Assembly (NCBI GenBank): GCA_024711025.1 | Contig: JANJTP010000041.1 | Span: 1-64,000 of the forward strand | Origin: Solirubrobacteraceae bacterium | GTDB taxonomy: Bacteria; Actinomycetota; Thermoleophilia; Solirubrobacterales; Solirubrobacteraceae | Length of the DNA: 64,000 bases | Direction of reading: 5' to 3' | Shown: piece by piece, positions 27,749 to 36,318 of the stretch | Numbering within the stretch: the first letter of the stretch is position 1 | How the letters are laid out: every line of letters starts with the position of its first letter | The notes under the pieces: generated by a model | The model's database searches: none | What the model was told of the DNA's origin: nothing | What the model saw: only the letters and a program-made list of their open reading frames with translations | Made by a program: the position numbers and the translations under genes

Positions 27749-28355
27749 GGAGCCCTCGCAGGACGGAGCTGTCGCCGGTCCCGAACTCCTCATGGATCCG
27801 CGTGCCGAACGCGCCGGCGACCGAGACGATCACGACGAGGTCGAACAGCACGCCGATCTCGACGAGCGCCGGGACGCCGCCGATGAGCGAAAGGGCGGCT
27901 ACGTAGACGCCGTTCTCGGCGATCAGGAAGGCCAGCGCCTGGAAGACGACCGGCCGGCGCGTCGCGGCGGTGACGATCCCCAGCAGCAGCAGCCCGGCGG
28001 CGGTCTGGCCGGCGGCGGCGCTGTCGAGGCCTATCGCCGGCACGAGCGCCACGCCGGCGAGCACGACCGCGATGCCGACGACGAGGCGCGCGATCGCGGG
28101 GCCCTCGCCTCCGACCCGCCGGGGCTCGCGCGTGCGGACGACGAGCAGCAGGAGGATCGCCGGCAGCGCGGCCGCACGCGCGAGCAGCACGACGGCGACG
28201 AGCGGCGCGGCGGAGCCCTCGAGCGCGTCGGCGAGCGCCACCACGGCGAGCACGAGCGACTGGACGGCGATCAGCACGACCGCCGACGAGCGCCGGCGGA
28301 CGACCAGGACGGCGAGGCCGAGGCCGAGCAGCAGCCAGAGGGTCGCCCCGCTCAT
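27741..28355 (-). CDS. hycP: Hydrogenase-4 component E-like membrane subunit (HyfE/HycP type)
   Basis: A 204-residue protein with about six hydrophobic helices, the HyfE type that carries a NuoK-like C-terminal half (FQALAFLIAENGVYVAALSL with a buried glutamate). It sits between the NuoH-like and antiporter-like subunits, as hycP does in mycobacteria (about 220 residues there). ATG start at 28355 overlaps the upstream stop by 4 nt. Confidence 0.85.
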   Translation of the reverse strand: MSGATLWLLLGLGLAVLVVRRRSSAVVLIAVQSLVLAVVALADALEGSAAPLVAVVLLARAAALPAILLLLVVRTREPRRVGGEGPAIARLVVGIAVVLAGVALVPAIGLDSAAAGQTAAGLLLLGIVTAATRRPVVFQALAFLIAENGVYVAALSLIGGVPALVEIGVLFDLVVIVSVAGAFGTRIHEEFGTGDSSVLRGLRD

Positions 28356-29278
28356 GCCGGCAGGCCTCCGACCGCGGAGACGAGCCCGAGCAGGCAGAGC
28401 GCGACGCCGCCCGCCAGGAACCGCGGCACGCGCAGGATCCGCATCTTCGCCAGCCCGGTCTCGACCAGCGCGAGCGCGATGCAGAGCGCCGCGAGGCCGA
28501 CGAGCAGGACCGCGAGGCGCGCGGCGAACCCGCCCGCCTGCGGCAGGAACAGCGCGCCGGCGAGCAGTCCCATCAGCCAGAGCCGCGCGGCCGCCGACCA
28601 CTGCAGCAGCGCGAGCTCGCGCCCGGCGTGCTCGAGCAGCGGTCCCTCGTGGACCATCGTCAGCTCCAGGTGCGTGGTCGGGTTGTCGACCGGCTGGCGG
28701 CCGGTCTCGGCGAGCGCCGCGAGGGCGAATGCGAGCGCCGCGCACCAATGGGCCGGCTCGCGCCACGGCCGGGCGCCGGTCGCGGCGTCGCTCATCGCGA
28801 CGAGATCGGTGCTCCCGGCCGGCAGCGCGGCGAGCAGCACGACGAGCAGCAGCAGCCCCTCGATGAACACGGCGAACACGAGGTCTCGGCTCGCCCCCAT
28901 CAGGGCGAAGCCGCTGCCGGTGTCCCAGGCGGCGAGCGCGATCGAGAAGCGTGCGATCGTCAGCAGGCCGACGAGCACGAGCGCGTCGCCGCCGGTTGGC
29001 CAGCCGGGCGCGACACCGCCGATCGGGACCAGCAGCAGTGCCAGTGCCGTGCATGTGGCGACGATCGCCGGCGCGGCGCGGTAGATCGCGGTCGCCCGCT
29101 GCGGCGCGACCGTCGACTTGCCCCACAGCCTGCGCAGCTCGCGGTAGGGCTGCGTCGGCGATGGCCCGCGGCGCCCCTGCAGGCGCGCCTCGAGGTGCTG
29201 GACCGTTCCGTGCAGCAGCGGCGCGGCGCCGAGCCCGGCGAGCTGAAGCGCACCGACGACCAGCCCCGTCGAGGTCAT
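28352..29278 (-). CDS. hycD: NuoH-like membrane subunit of the Hyc complex (HycD type)
   Basis: A 308-residue, eight-helix subunit homologous to NuoH/HyfC. The quinone-binding-type motifs GRRGPSPTQPYRELRRLWGK and AETGRQPVDNPTTHLELTMV are clear, with the conserved acidic residues in the second. It joins the soluble module to the membrane arm. Start ATG at 29278, overlapping the previous gene by 4 nt. The antisense strand carries a very long open frame that I do not accept. Confidence 0.9.
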   Translation of the reverse strand: MTSTGLVVGALQLAGLGAAPLLHGTVQHLEARLQGRRGPSPTQPYRELRRLWGKSTVAPQRATAIYRAAPAIVATCTALALLLVPIGGVAPGWPTGGDALVLVGLLTIARFSIALAAWDTGSGFALMGASRDLVFAVFIEGLLLLVVLLAALPAGSTDLVAMSDAATGARPWREPAHWCAALAFALAALAETGRQPVDNPTTHLELTMVHEGPLLEHAGRELALLQWSAAARLWLMGLLAGALFLPQAGGFAARLAVLLVGLAALCIALALVETGLAKMRILRVPRFLAGGVALCLLGLVSAVGGLPA

Positions 29279-31206
29279 CCCAGGCCCCCGAGCCGCGCGA
29301 AGCCGAGCAGCGCCAGTACGAGCGCAAGCAGGTACGCGACGTACGTCCGCAGGCTGCCGGACTGCAGCCGTCGCGCACCGGCGGCGGCGCGCACCGCGAG
29401 CCGGTGGGCAGGCCCATAGACGAAGGTGTCGAACACGAGCGGGACCTCGGACCGGTACGCGATCGCCTGCACGACGCCGCCCTGCTCCCTGCGCTCCAGC
29501 TCGCGCCGTGGGCGCAGCAGCGCCTCGAGCATCAGGCGAAGCGGCTTCGTGAAGCCCGCGGCGGTCCACGCCAGCGGCTCCACGACGGGCTGCCCGCACG
29601 TCCAGGCCGGCGTTGGACGGGCTCGCGGCGCACGTGCCACGAGCGCCATCAGCGCCGCGACCCCGGTCAGCAGCGCCAGGGCGATCCACGGCGCGGGCAG
29701 CGACCCGGTTCCCTCGAGCGCGAGATCCACCGTCGCCGGCGGGCTCACGGCACCGCCGAGCCCGGCCAGCGTCGGCAGGAGCAGGCCCGGCACCAGGCCC
29801 AGCACGACGCAGCAGCCGGCGAGGAGGGCGACGCTCGCGCGCATTCCCGCGGGCGCCTCGCGCGCCTGCTCGGCCTGGGGCGTGCGCGGCGCGCCGAGCA
29901 GCGTCAGCCCCGCGACCCCGACGAAGCACAGCGCGGCGAGCGCCGCGGTCGCCCCCAGACCGGCGACGGCCAGCGCGCCCGCGAGCGCGACGCCCGGCGA
30001 GCCGTCGAACGCGACCCGCAGCAGTGCCTGCAGCGTCAGCCACTCGGAGGCGAACCCGTTCAGCACCGGCAGGCCGGCGATCGCGGCGCAGCCGACGAGG
30101 AACGCCGCGCCGGTTCGCGGCATCGTCCGCAGCAGGCCGCCCAGGCGGTCGAGCCGCAGCGCCCCGACGGCGTGGCCGAAGGCGCCCGCGCCGAGGAACA
30201 GCAGCGCCTTGAAGACCGCGTGGTTGAGCGTGTGGAGGAGCGCCGCGGCGAAGGCGATCGCGGCCCAGCGCTGCTGGTCGGACGCCGTCAGGACGAGCGA
30301 CGCCCCCAGGCCGAGGGCGATGATCCCGACGTTCTCGATGCTGCTGAAGGCCAGCAGGCGCTTCAGCTCACGCTGGACGAGCGCATAGAGCACGCCGCCG
30401 AGCGCCGACAGCAGGCCGAGCGCGAGCACGGCGAGCCCGACCCAGAGCGGCGCCGGCCCGAGCCACTCGAAGAGCACCCTGACCAGCCCGTAGATCGCGA
30501 CCTTCAGCATCACGCCGGACATCAGCGCCGACATGTGGCTCGGCGCGACCGGGTGTGCTCGCGGCAGCCAGGGGTGCAGCGGCATCAGGCCGGCCTTCGT
30601 GCCGAAGCCGACGATCGCCGCGACGGCGACGATCGCCTGCGGCCCGCCGGGCGCGAGCTGCGCGCCGAGCGCTCCCTCGTGGGCGAGGACGAGCATCGCC
30701 ACCCAGACTCCGGCGCCGCCGAAGTGCGTGATCGCGAGGTAGGTGAAGATCGCGCGGCGAACCTCGGCGCTCTGGCTGGCGAGGATCGCGGCGGCCGCCG
30801 GGAGCAGCGTCATGAGCTCCCAGAAGGCGAGGAACGTGACGACATCGCGTGCGAGGACGACGCCGAGCAGCGCGAGGACGAAGCCCGCGGTGAGCGCGGC
30901 CTGGGCGCGGCCGGCGCCGCTCGCGGGCAGCGAGTCCGCCGCGTACAGCAGCGCCGGGACGGCGACGACCGCGATCACCACGACCAGCAGCGCCGTGAGC
31001 CCGTCCGCGCCCATGCGTGCGTGCAGGCCGGAGGTGAACGGCGCCCCCAGCATCGTCCCGTCGGCCAGCAGGACGACGGCCACGACGCCGGCCAGCAGCA
31101 CGCCGGCGAGCTGCACGCGCAGGCCCAGGCGCGGCGAGCGGCGAGCGGCGCCGAGCGCTCCCCCTGCCGCGATCAGGGCGAGGGCAAGAATGCCCGCGAA
31201 CGTCAC
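29275..31206 (-). CDS. Antiporter-like membrane subunit of the Hyc complex (NuoL/HyfB-like)
   Basis: A 643-residue subunit with about sixteen helices and the conserved FGTKAGLMPLHPWLPRAHP and LKRLLAFSSIENVGIIALGL motifs; a C-terminal extension (from about 560) has PLVFDTFVYGP, like HyfB. It should form part of a proton channel. Start GTG at 31206, 22 nt after the ArsR gene. Rv0083 of M. tuberculosis is about the same size from memory (640). The first structural gene of the operon. Confidence 0.88.
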   Translation of the reverse strand: MTFAGILALALIAAGGALGAARRSPRLGLRVQLAGVLLAGVVAVVLLADGTMLGAPFTSGLHARMGADGLTALLVVVIAVVAVPALLYAADSLPASGAGRAQAALTAGFVLALLGVVLARDVVTFLAFWELMTLLPAAAAILASQSAEVRRAIFTYLAITHFGGAGVWVAMLVLAHEGALGAQLAPGGPQAIVAVAAIVGFGTKAGLMPLHPWLPRAHPVAPSHMSALMSGVMLKVAIYGLVRVLFEWLGPAPLWVGLAVLALGLLSALGGVLYALVQRELKRLLAFSSIENVGIIALGLGASLVLTASDQQRWAAIAFAAALLHTLNHAVFKALLFLGAGAFGHAVGALRLDRLGGLLRTMPRTGAAFLVGCAAIAGLPVLNGFASEWLTLQALLRVAFDGSPGVALAGALAVAGLGATAALAALCFVGVAGLTLLGAPRTPQAEQAREAPAGMRASVALLAGCCVVLGLVPGLLLPTLAGLGGAVSPPATVDLALEGTGSLPAPWIALALLTGVAALMALVARAPRARPTPAWTCGQPVVEPLAWTAAGFTKPLRLMLEALLRPRRELERREQGGVVQAIAYRSEVPLVFDTFVYGPAHRLAVRAAAGARRLQSGSLRTYVAYLLALVLALLGFARLGGLG

Positions 31207-31228
31207 GGACGCAGGAGCTGGGCGGCGC

Positions 31229-31558
31229 TCACGGGGCCGCGGCCAGGTCGTCGAGCAGCGCCCGCGTCTCCTCGAGCTGCGCGGTCAGGATCTGCCGCGC
31301 GACCTCGAGGAGCTGGAACGTCCGCGGATCCTTGACGCGGTAGTAGACGCTCGTGCCGTCCTTGCGGCTCTCCAGCATGCCGGCCCGCTTGAGCACGCTG
31401 AGGTGCTGTGAGGTTCCGCTCGAGTCGAGCTCCAGCGCAGCCTGCAGGTCGCCGACCGACCGCTCGCCGTCGCGCAGCAGCTCGAGGATCCGCACCCGCG
31501 CGGGGTGGCCGAGCGTACGGAAGAAGTCCGCCTTCACGCGATGGATCGGCGTCGTCAA
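31229..31558 (-). CDS. ArsR-family regulator heading the Hyc operon
   Basis: A winged-helix repressor of about 109 residues from the TTG at 31558 (MTTPIHRVKADFFRTLGHPA), or 124 from TTG 31603. The helix-turn-helix is ARVRILELLRDGERSVGDLQ and LSVLKRAGMLESRKDGTSVY. There is no cysteine metal motif of the ArsR/SmtB kind, so sensing may differ from metal-binding family members. By position and length it corresponds to M. tuberculosis Rv0081, a hypoxia-linked regulator, which is my recall of that locus. It is probably autoregulatory through the palindrome at 31633. Confidence 0.9.
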   Translation of the reverse strand: MTTPIHRVKADFFRTLGHPARVRILELLRDGERSVGDLQAALELDSSGTSQHLSVLKRAGMLESRKDGTSVYYRVKDPRTFQLLEVARQILTAQLEETRALLDDLAAAP

Positions 31559-31606
31559 CGCAGGTGCAGCCCGACGGCGGGGAGTGACGTACCGAGCACG
31601 CAAGGC

Positions 31607-31653
31607 ATCGTAGCGAAGTCACTCAATCTTCAAATCTTCAAGATTCGTAAGAT
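31607..31653 (-). promoter_or_regulatory. Candidate promoter and ArsR-type operator of the Hyc operon
   Basis: A perfect palindrome AATCTT-C-AAGATT (31633-31645) is flanked by further half-sites AATCTT (31625-31630) and AAGAT (31649-31653), in a short AT-rich stretch that stands out from the GC-rich background. On the minus strand TTGAAG (31633-31628) and TACGAT (31612-31607) are spaced 15 nt apart and could be -35 and -10 elements overlapping the operator. The promoter spacing is short and remains a guess; the nested inverted repeat is seen directly. Confidence 0.65.
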
Positions 31654-31741
31654 CGGCGCTCAACGCGGTCCGCCCACGGGCGCGCGCGAGCGCCATATCA
31701 TCAGGCGACCGAAGTCCAGGCGAGCCAGGCGGGTGATGCGG

Positions 31742-32044
31742 ATGTCCACGGCCAAGGAGCGCATCCACAAGGAGGAGGTCCTCGCGACGCGGGCGGACGC
31801 CGCCCGGCGCCTGCGCGAGCTGGCGGACCTCGTCGAGGCCGGCGGCGTCGATCTCGGCATCCGGCCGGTGGACGTGCCGGAGCTCGTGACGCTCGAAATC
31901 GACATCGTCCGCAAGCAGCAGGTGAACATGGCGACGTACGAGATCGAGACCGAGATCCACTGGTCCGAGCGCGCCGCACCGACGCCCGCGCCCGACGAGG
32001 CGGCCGAGCCGATCGAGGAGCTGACGTCAGGCAGCGTCGACTGA
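31742..32044 (+). CDS. Amphi-Trp domain small protein
   Basis: A 100-residue protein with the amphi-Trp layout: an N-terminal charged helix (STAKERIHKEEVLATRADAA, with RRLRELADLVEAGG), a linker, and alternating acidic-hydrophobic strands ending NMATYEIETEIHWSE. The tail is acidic and Pro-rich. Function unknown; often present in halophiles and actinobacteria. ATG 31742 was chosen; ATG 31736 and GTG 31733 are close alternatives. Divergent from the ArsR gene. Confidence 0.8.
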   Translation: MSTAKERIHKEEVLATRADAARRLRELADLVEAGGVDLGIRPVDVPELVTLEIDIVRKQQVNMATYEIETEIHWSERAAPTPAPDEAAEPIEELTSGSVD

Positions 32045-32051
32045 GCGTCCG

Positions 32052-32073
32052 CCGGACGGACGGCGCCGTCCGG
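32052..32073. terminator. Hairpin between convergent genes
   Basis: An 8-bp inverted repeat CCGGACGG (32052-32059) and CCGTCCGG (32066-32073) with a 6-nt loop in the 41-nt gap between the convergent amphi-Trp and O-methyltransferase genes. No U-tract. Confidence 0.5.
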
Positions 32074-32085
32074 GCGCCAGACGCG

Positions 32086-32739
32086 TCAGCTGCCCGCCGG
32101 CCGCCGCCACGCGAGCATCAGCCCATCGCCGACGGTCAGCAGCACGTTGTGGACCCGCTTGTCGGCGTGGACGCGGCGGACGAACTCGCGGATGCCGAGG
32201 GTGCCCTCGTCGCGGGACGCGGGATCGAGCGCCTCGCCGCCGCGGAAGAGGTTGTCGGCGACGATCACGCCGCGCTCGGCGAGCTTCGGCACGACGGCGT
32301 CGTAGTAGGCCGGGTAGTCCGACTTCCAGGCGTCGACGTAGACGAGGTCGAATGGCCCGTCGAGGCGGCCGATCGCCTCCAGCGCGTCGCCGACGATCAG
32401 CTCGACCCGCTCGGCGTGCGGGCTCGCCTCGATATGGCGCCGCGCCACGGCGGCGCTGGCCTCGTCGATCTCCAGCGTCGTGACGCGCCCGCCCTCGGGG
32501 AGCGCCGCGGCCATCGCCAGCGCGCCGAAGCCCGTGAACGTGCCGATCTCGAGCACGCGGCGGGCCCCGCCGACGACGATCAGCGCCTCCAGCAGGCGGG
32601 CCTCCGGAACGCCGCTCATCATCTGCGGCACCTGCGCCTCGGCCGTCGTCCACGCTGCGACGGCGGCCAGCGTGCCGGAGGGCGGGCTCGTGTGCGCATC
32701 GGCGTAGGCGGACGCCGCGGCGGCGACGAGATCGGTCAT
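32086..32739 (-). CDS. O-methyltransferase (catechol/caffeoyl-CoA O-methyltransferase type)
   Basis: A 217-residue SAM-dependent enzyme. The SAM motif I VLEIGTFTGFGALAMA is at about 62-77, motif II VTTLEIDEASAAVA, and the metal-site region FDLVYVDAWKSDYPAYYD with VIVADNLFRGGEAL are typical of the Mg2+-dependent O-methyltransferase family. The acceptor cannot be predicted. The start ATG at 32739 gives MTDLVAAAASAY. Stand-alone gene, convergent with the amphi-Trp gene. Confidence 0.9.
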   Translation of the reverse strand: MTDLVAAAASAYADAHTSPPSGTLAAVAAWTTAEAQVPQMMSGVPEARLLEALIVVGGARRVLEIGTFTGFGALAMAAALPEGGRVTTLEIDEASAAVARRHIEASPHAERVELIVGDALEAIGRLDGPFDLVYVDAWKSDYPAYYDAVVPKLAERGVIVADNLFRGGEALDPASRDEGTLGIREFVRRVHADKRVHNVLLTVGDGLMLAWRRPAGS

Positions 32740-32859
32740 CGGCGAAGTCTAGGTCGGTCGGCGCGAGCGATCGCGAGCCGACGGCGTCCGGAGGCCATCC
32801 CCGATCGCGCCGGAGCCTCGCCGCTCGCGCGGGGCTTCGCGCAGGAGTAGCGTCGAGCC

Positions 32860-33999
32860 ATGCCGCCCGTGAAGAGGCCCGCCGCCGCCGCGCCGAAGCG
32901 CAGGCCGAAGCCTGCCGCCGAGGCGCAGTCGCCGCCCGCCGCGCGGCACCGCGCGCCGCGCGGGCTCACCGTCGCCGTGACCGGTCCGACCGGCGAGATC
33001 GGCAAGCCGCTCGTCTCGCTGCTCGACCGTACGCCGCAGGTCGGGCGGATCGTCGGCATGGCGCGGCGACCGTTCGACCCGGCGGCGCGCGGCTGGTCGA
33101 GCAAGGTCGAGTGCCGCGCGGGCGATGTGCTCGACAGGGCCGCGATCGACGAGCTGGTCGCCGGTGCCGACGTCGTCGTCCACCTGGCGTTCATCGTGCG
33201 CGACGCGGGCGAGCACTCGGTCCCGGTCAACGTCGAGGGCTCACGCAACGTGTTCGCGGCGACCGCCGCCTCGCCGACCGCGAAGCGACTCGTCTACACC
33301 TCTTCGGTCGCCGCGTACGGCTTCCGCGAGGACGCTCCCGCGCTGCTGACCGAGGATGTCCCCGCATCCGGCACCGAGCGCCACCCCTACTCCGCCCAGA
33401 AGGCCCGGGTCGAGCGCGAGCTCGCCGCCGCGCTGAGCGGATCGCAGGTCGCGGCCTACGTCTTCCGTCCGTGCATCGTCGGCGGCCCGCAGGCGCCGCT
33501 GCTCGTCAACTCGATCCCGTTCGTCCGCCTCGGCGAGCGGCTGCCCGGGGCGCTGCGCGAGCTGTTCGAGCACGTGCCCCTTCTCAAGCCGGTGCTACCG
33601 GACACGGGGGTGCCGCTGCAGCTCGTCCACCACGACGACGTCGCGGCGGCGCTGCTGGGCGCGGTGCTCGGCCGCGGTGCGCCGGGCACCTACAACCTCG
33701 CCGGCGAGGGCGAGATCACGCTCGCCGACCTCGCCCGCGAGCTGCGTTGGTACTCGATCCCGGTACCGGAGCTCGCCGTCGACGCGACCGCGGAGATCAT
33801 CGCCAGGCTGCCGTTCCTGCCCGACGAGGCGTCATGGATCGAGGCGCTGCGCCGACCGGTGCTGATGGACGCGACGAAGGCGCGCCGCGAGCTGGGCTGG
33901 TCGCCCGAGCACGACACGCGGCAGACGCTCCACGAGACGATCGAGGCATGGCGCTCGGACCTCGACGCGCAGGAGCAGTGGGGGCTGGAGCCGGCCTGA
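32860..33999 (+). CDS. NAD-dependent epimerase/dehydratase (extended SDR)
   Basis: A 379-residue extended short-chain dehydrogenase/reductase. After a basic proline/alanine-rich leader (PPVKRPAAAAPKRR) comes a variant of the NAD motif (VAVTGPTGEIGKPLV), then DVVVHLAFIV and the catalytic Y-x3-K in HPYSAQKARVERE. The C-terminal domain has a typical substrate pocket region (YNLAGEGEITLADLA). Substrate likely a nucleotide sugar or similar but unknown. ATG 32860 gives the leader; a later start near the Rossmann fold is possible. Confidence 0.88.
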   Translation: MPPVKRPAAAAPKRRPKPAAEAQSPPAARHRAPRGLTVAVTGPTGEIGKPLVSLLDRTPQVGRIVGMARRPFDPAARGWSSKVECRAGDVLDRAAIDELVAGADVVVHLAFIVRDAGEHSVPVNVEGSRNVFAATAASPTAKRLVYTSSVAAYGFREDAPALLTEDVPASGTERHPYSAQKARVERELAAALSGSQVAAYVFRPCIVGGPQAPLLVNSIPFVRLGERLPGALRELFEHVPLLKPVLPDTGVPLQLVHHDDVAAALLGAVLGRGAPGTYNLAGEGEITLADLARELRWYSIPVPELAVDATAEIIARLPFLPDEASWIEALRRPVLMDATKARRELGWSPEHDTRQTLHETIEAWRSDLDAQEQWGLEPA

Positions 34000-34167
34000 G
34001 GGCGACGGCGACGAGGGCTCTTGCCCTCGCACTTCCCGTGAGCCGCTGGGCTCGGGCCGCCCGCCGAAGCGGCCGCCGGACGGTTGGAACTCGCGCCGGG
34101 AACGACTAGCCTCGGCACAGCCTGCGTGTCGCGGGCCGTCGAGTTCCCCACGCACCCAGGAGCACCG

Positions 34168-34548
34168 ATGAACAGCTGGAATCTGGCGACCGCCGATGTC
34201 GACCGGCATCGTCCGCGGATCCTCGCGACGCCCGGCGAAGGGCGGGCGATCCTGCTCAGCCTGCCGGCCGGCGAGCGACTCCACGAGCACGAGGTGCACG
34301 AGCGAGCCTGGGTCGTCGTCGTCGCCGGCGAGGTCGAGGTGACGCCCGACGGCGGCGTGGGCGTGACGGGTGGGCCCGGACACCTCTTCGAGCTCGCGCC
34401 GCAGGAGCGCCACGAGGTCGAGGCGCTCGCGGACGCCCGGCTGCTCCTGCTGCTGACCCCGTGGCCGGGGAACGGCCATCCGGGTGCGATGACGCTCGAG
34501 GAGAAGAGCCGAGCGCGCGAGCAGGCGGCCGCGCAGGCCGGGCGCTGA
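34168..34548 (+). CDS. Cupin-domain protein
   Basis: A 126-residue single-domain cupin. The metal-binding pattern is partly seen: HEHEVHERAWVVVVAGEVEV (two or three His and a Glu) and GGPGHLFELAPQERHEVEAL (the C-terminal His). Function not predictable from sequence. The ATG at 34168 is preceded by AGGAG at 34158-34162. It is convergent with the TrkA-type gene 113 nt away. Confidence 0.85.
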   Translation: MNSWNLATADVDRHRPRILATPGEGRAILLSLPAGERLHEHEVHERAWVVVVAGEVEVTPDGGVGVTGGPGHLFELAPQERHEVEALADARLLLLLTPWPGNGHPGAMTLEEKSRAREQAAAQAGR

Positions 34549-34589
34549 GGGCGCCGCGACGCTGCCCCCTCAGGTCTGTGCCGGCACCG

Positions 34590-34694
34590 GCTCAGGCCGT
34601 CGCCGGAGCCACGGCGCCGGGGAACCCGGGTTGCTGATGATCTGGCCAACGTCGCACGGGCTCAGGCCGTCGCCGGAGCCGCCGCGCCGGGGAA
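34590..34694. repeat. Direct repeat of 35 nt duplicating the 3' end of the TrkA-type gene
   Basis: The stretch at 34590-34624 repeats at 34660-34694 with an exact offset of 70 nt and 2 mismatches; the second copy is the end of the TrkA-type gene (stop at 34662-34664). It looks like a local tandem duplication of a gene tail. Confidence 0.7.
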
Positions 34695-35981
34695 GGCGAT
34701 GACGACCCCGTCGCTCTGCTTGACGTAGGTGCAGCCGTTGTGGGCGAACGCCTTCGAGCCGGCAACTCCCATCGCGCTCGCCGCGAGGGCGGCGCCGGCG
34801 ATGCGGCTCAGGTCGCATGCCTTGCCGATCGGGAAGAGCGCCGCCGTCTCCTTGGTGACCTCGGTGCTCCCCGCCCTGAGCACGGTTCGCAGGCTCGGCT
34901 CCACCGCCAGCGCCGCAACGCTGATCGCGACGTTCGTCAGCTCGTCGCTCGTCACGGCCGCCAGAGCCCGCGCCCGGTGCAGGCAGAGACGCTCCAGGAC
35001 GAAGCGATCGCTGCCTCCTCCCAGCACGACCGGGATGGCCCGCTGCTTCGCCCACCGGACGTACGGCGAGTCGGGGTTCTCCTCCACGACCACGACCGGC
35101 ACGCCGAGGCCGCGCAGCTTCAGGCAGAGCCGGAAGCCGACCTGGCCGAGGCCGACGACGATCACGTGCCCGGAGCGAGGGATCGTCCGGCGGCCGACGA
35201 GGGCGATCAGCCGCCGGCTGAGCAAGCGACTGACGAGGGCCGCCGCGAAGACCGCGGTCAGCAGCAGCCCGATCACCATCATCGCGCTGGCGTAGACGCG
35301 GGCCCCCGCACCCCCGTGCTCGGCGAGGTCGCCGGGGCCGGTCGTCGTCAGCGCCTTGAGCCCCTGGTACAGGCTCGTCGCGATCGCCTCGTCGCGGGCC
35401 ACGGTGCCGACGAGGACCTCGACGACCGCGAACAGGATCAGCCCCGCCACGCTCAGGATGAGCAGGCGGGACGCCTGGCCCCAGGGCCGCAGCTGCCGCT
35501 CGGCGAACCACTTGAGCCGCCGAAGCGGCCCGGGCTTGCGCGGCGCCCACGTGACCGTCGCCGGCTCGCCGGTCTCGTCGTCGATGCCGACCGCCGCGTC
35601 GCCGCCGTGGTGGGCGATCAGCGAGTCCGATAGGCAGGGCCCGAGGATCGTGCCGACCGCCGCGTCGGCCATCGAGATGACCTCGCAGTTCGGCACCGCG
35701 GCGGCCACCTGGCGCGCCACGGTGCGATCGAAGATCGTCACCGTGAGGCGGATGCCGGGCCGCAGGTACTCCACCATCAGCGCGGTGCGCAGGGCGCCGA
35801 TGTCGTCGCGGTTGACGACGACCACGCCGTCGACCTCCGCGGTCAGCGTGCGCCGCAGCTCACGGTCCGAGGGGCGCGGCAGCCGGTGGGCGTCCACGCC
35901 CGCCGCCTCCAGCACCTCGGCGACGGTGGCGGCGAGCGCGCTCTCGCCCACCACCAGGATGCGCCGCCGCGCGCCGTTCAA
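34662..35981 (-). CDS. Potassium channel-type protein with two TrkA-N NAD-binding domains
   Basis: A 439-residue protein with a TrkA-N-like Rossmann fold at the N-terminus (ILVVGESALAATVAEVL), two hydrophobic helices (about 171-195, LLILSVAGLILFAVVEVLVG, and 232-255) with ALTTTGPGDLA between them (a TTxGxG-like filter region), then a second RCK/TrkA-N domain beginning VIVVGLGQVGFRLCLKLRGL. This is the layout of ligand-gated K+ channels with cytoplasmic sensing domains. The selectivity filter differs from the usual TVGYGD, so ion specificity is uncertain. ATG 35981. Confidence 0.85.
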   Translation of the reverse strand: MNGARRRILVVGESALAATVAEVLEAAGVDAHRLPRPSDRELRRTLTAEVDGVVVVNRDDIGALRTALMVEYLRPGIRLTVTIFDRTVARQVAAAVPNCEVISMADAAVGTILGPCLSDSLIAHHGGDAAVGIDDETGEPATVTWAPRKPGPLRRLKWFAERQLRPWGQASRLLILSVAGLILFAVVEVLVGTVARDEAIATSLYQGLKALTTTGPGDLAEHGGAGARVYASAMMVIGLLLTAVFAAALVSRLLSRRLIALVGRRTIPRSGHVIVVGLGQVGFRLCLKLRGLGVPVVVVEENPDSPYVRWAKQRAIPVVLGGGSDRFVLERLCLHRARALAAVTSDELTNVAISVAALAVEPSLRTVLRAGSTEVTKETAALFPIGKACDLSRIAGAALAASAMGVAGSKAFAHNGCTYVKQSDGVVIAFPGAAAPATA

Positions 35982-36092
35982 GCGCGCCCAGCCTGACGAG
36001 CGCGGCCGGCCCCGCGAGGGACGCGTACTTCGGGGGACTCCGGCTCGCGAGGCGTCGGCATCCGCGGGAGCTTAGGGCGCGACGGGGCTGCC

Positions 36093-36175
36093 GGCGAGCG
36101 CCTCGCCCCGCGATCGGGCTGCCGCCAGCAGGCCGCGAGCGTGGCAAGCGCCTCGTCCCGGGATCGGGCTTCCGC
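36093..36175. repeat. Direct repeat, 33 nt, offset 50
   Basis: Copies at 36093-36125 and 36143-36175 share 29 of 33 positions, around a common GATCGGGCT core. Function unknown. Confidence 0.6.
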
Positions 36176-36318
36176 GCGGGGGCGTTGAAGACGAGCGGCA
36201 GGCCGGTGAAGACCTCCACAGCGTGGAGACCGGGGGCAGCTCGCGACGGCACTCGACGCGGTTCTGGCGCGGCTCGAGAGCACGACGGATAGCTGGTTAC
36301 TTTCCGTCACACGCGAGC

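Noticed and set aside
28951..31335. 794-codon plus-strand open frame
   Set aside because: It is antisense to the Hyc membrane subunits and has a repetitive R/Q/E composition typical of reverse-strand translation of hydrophobic genes.
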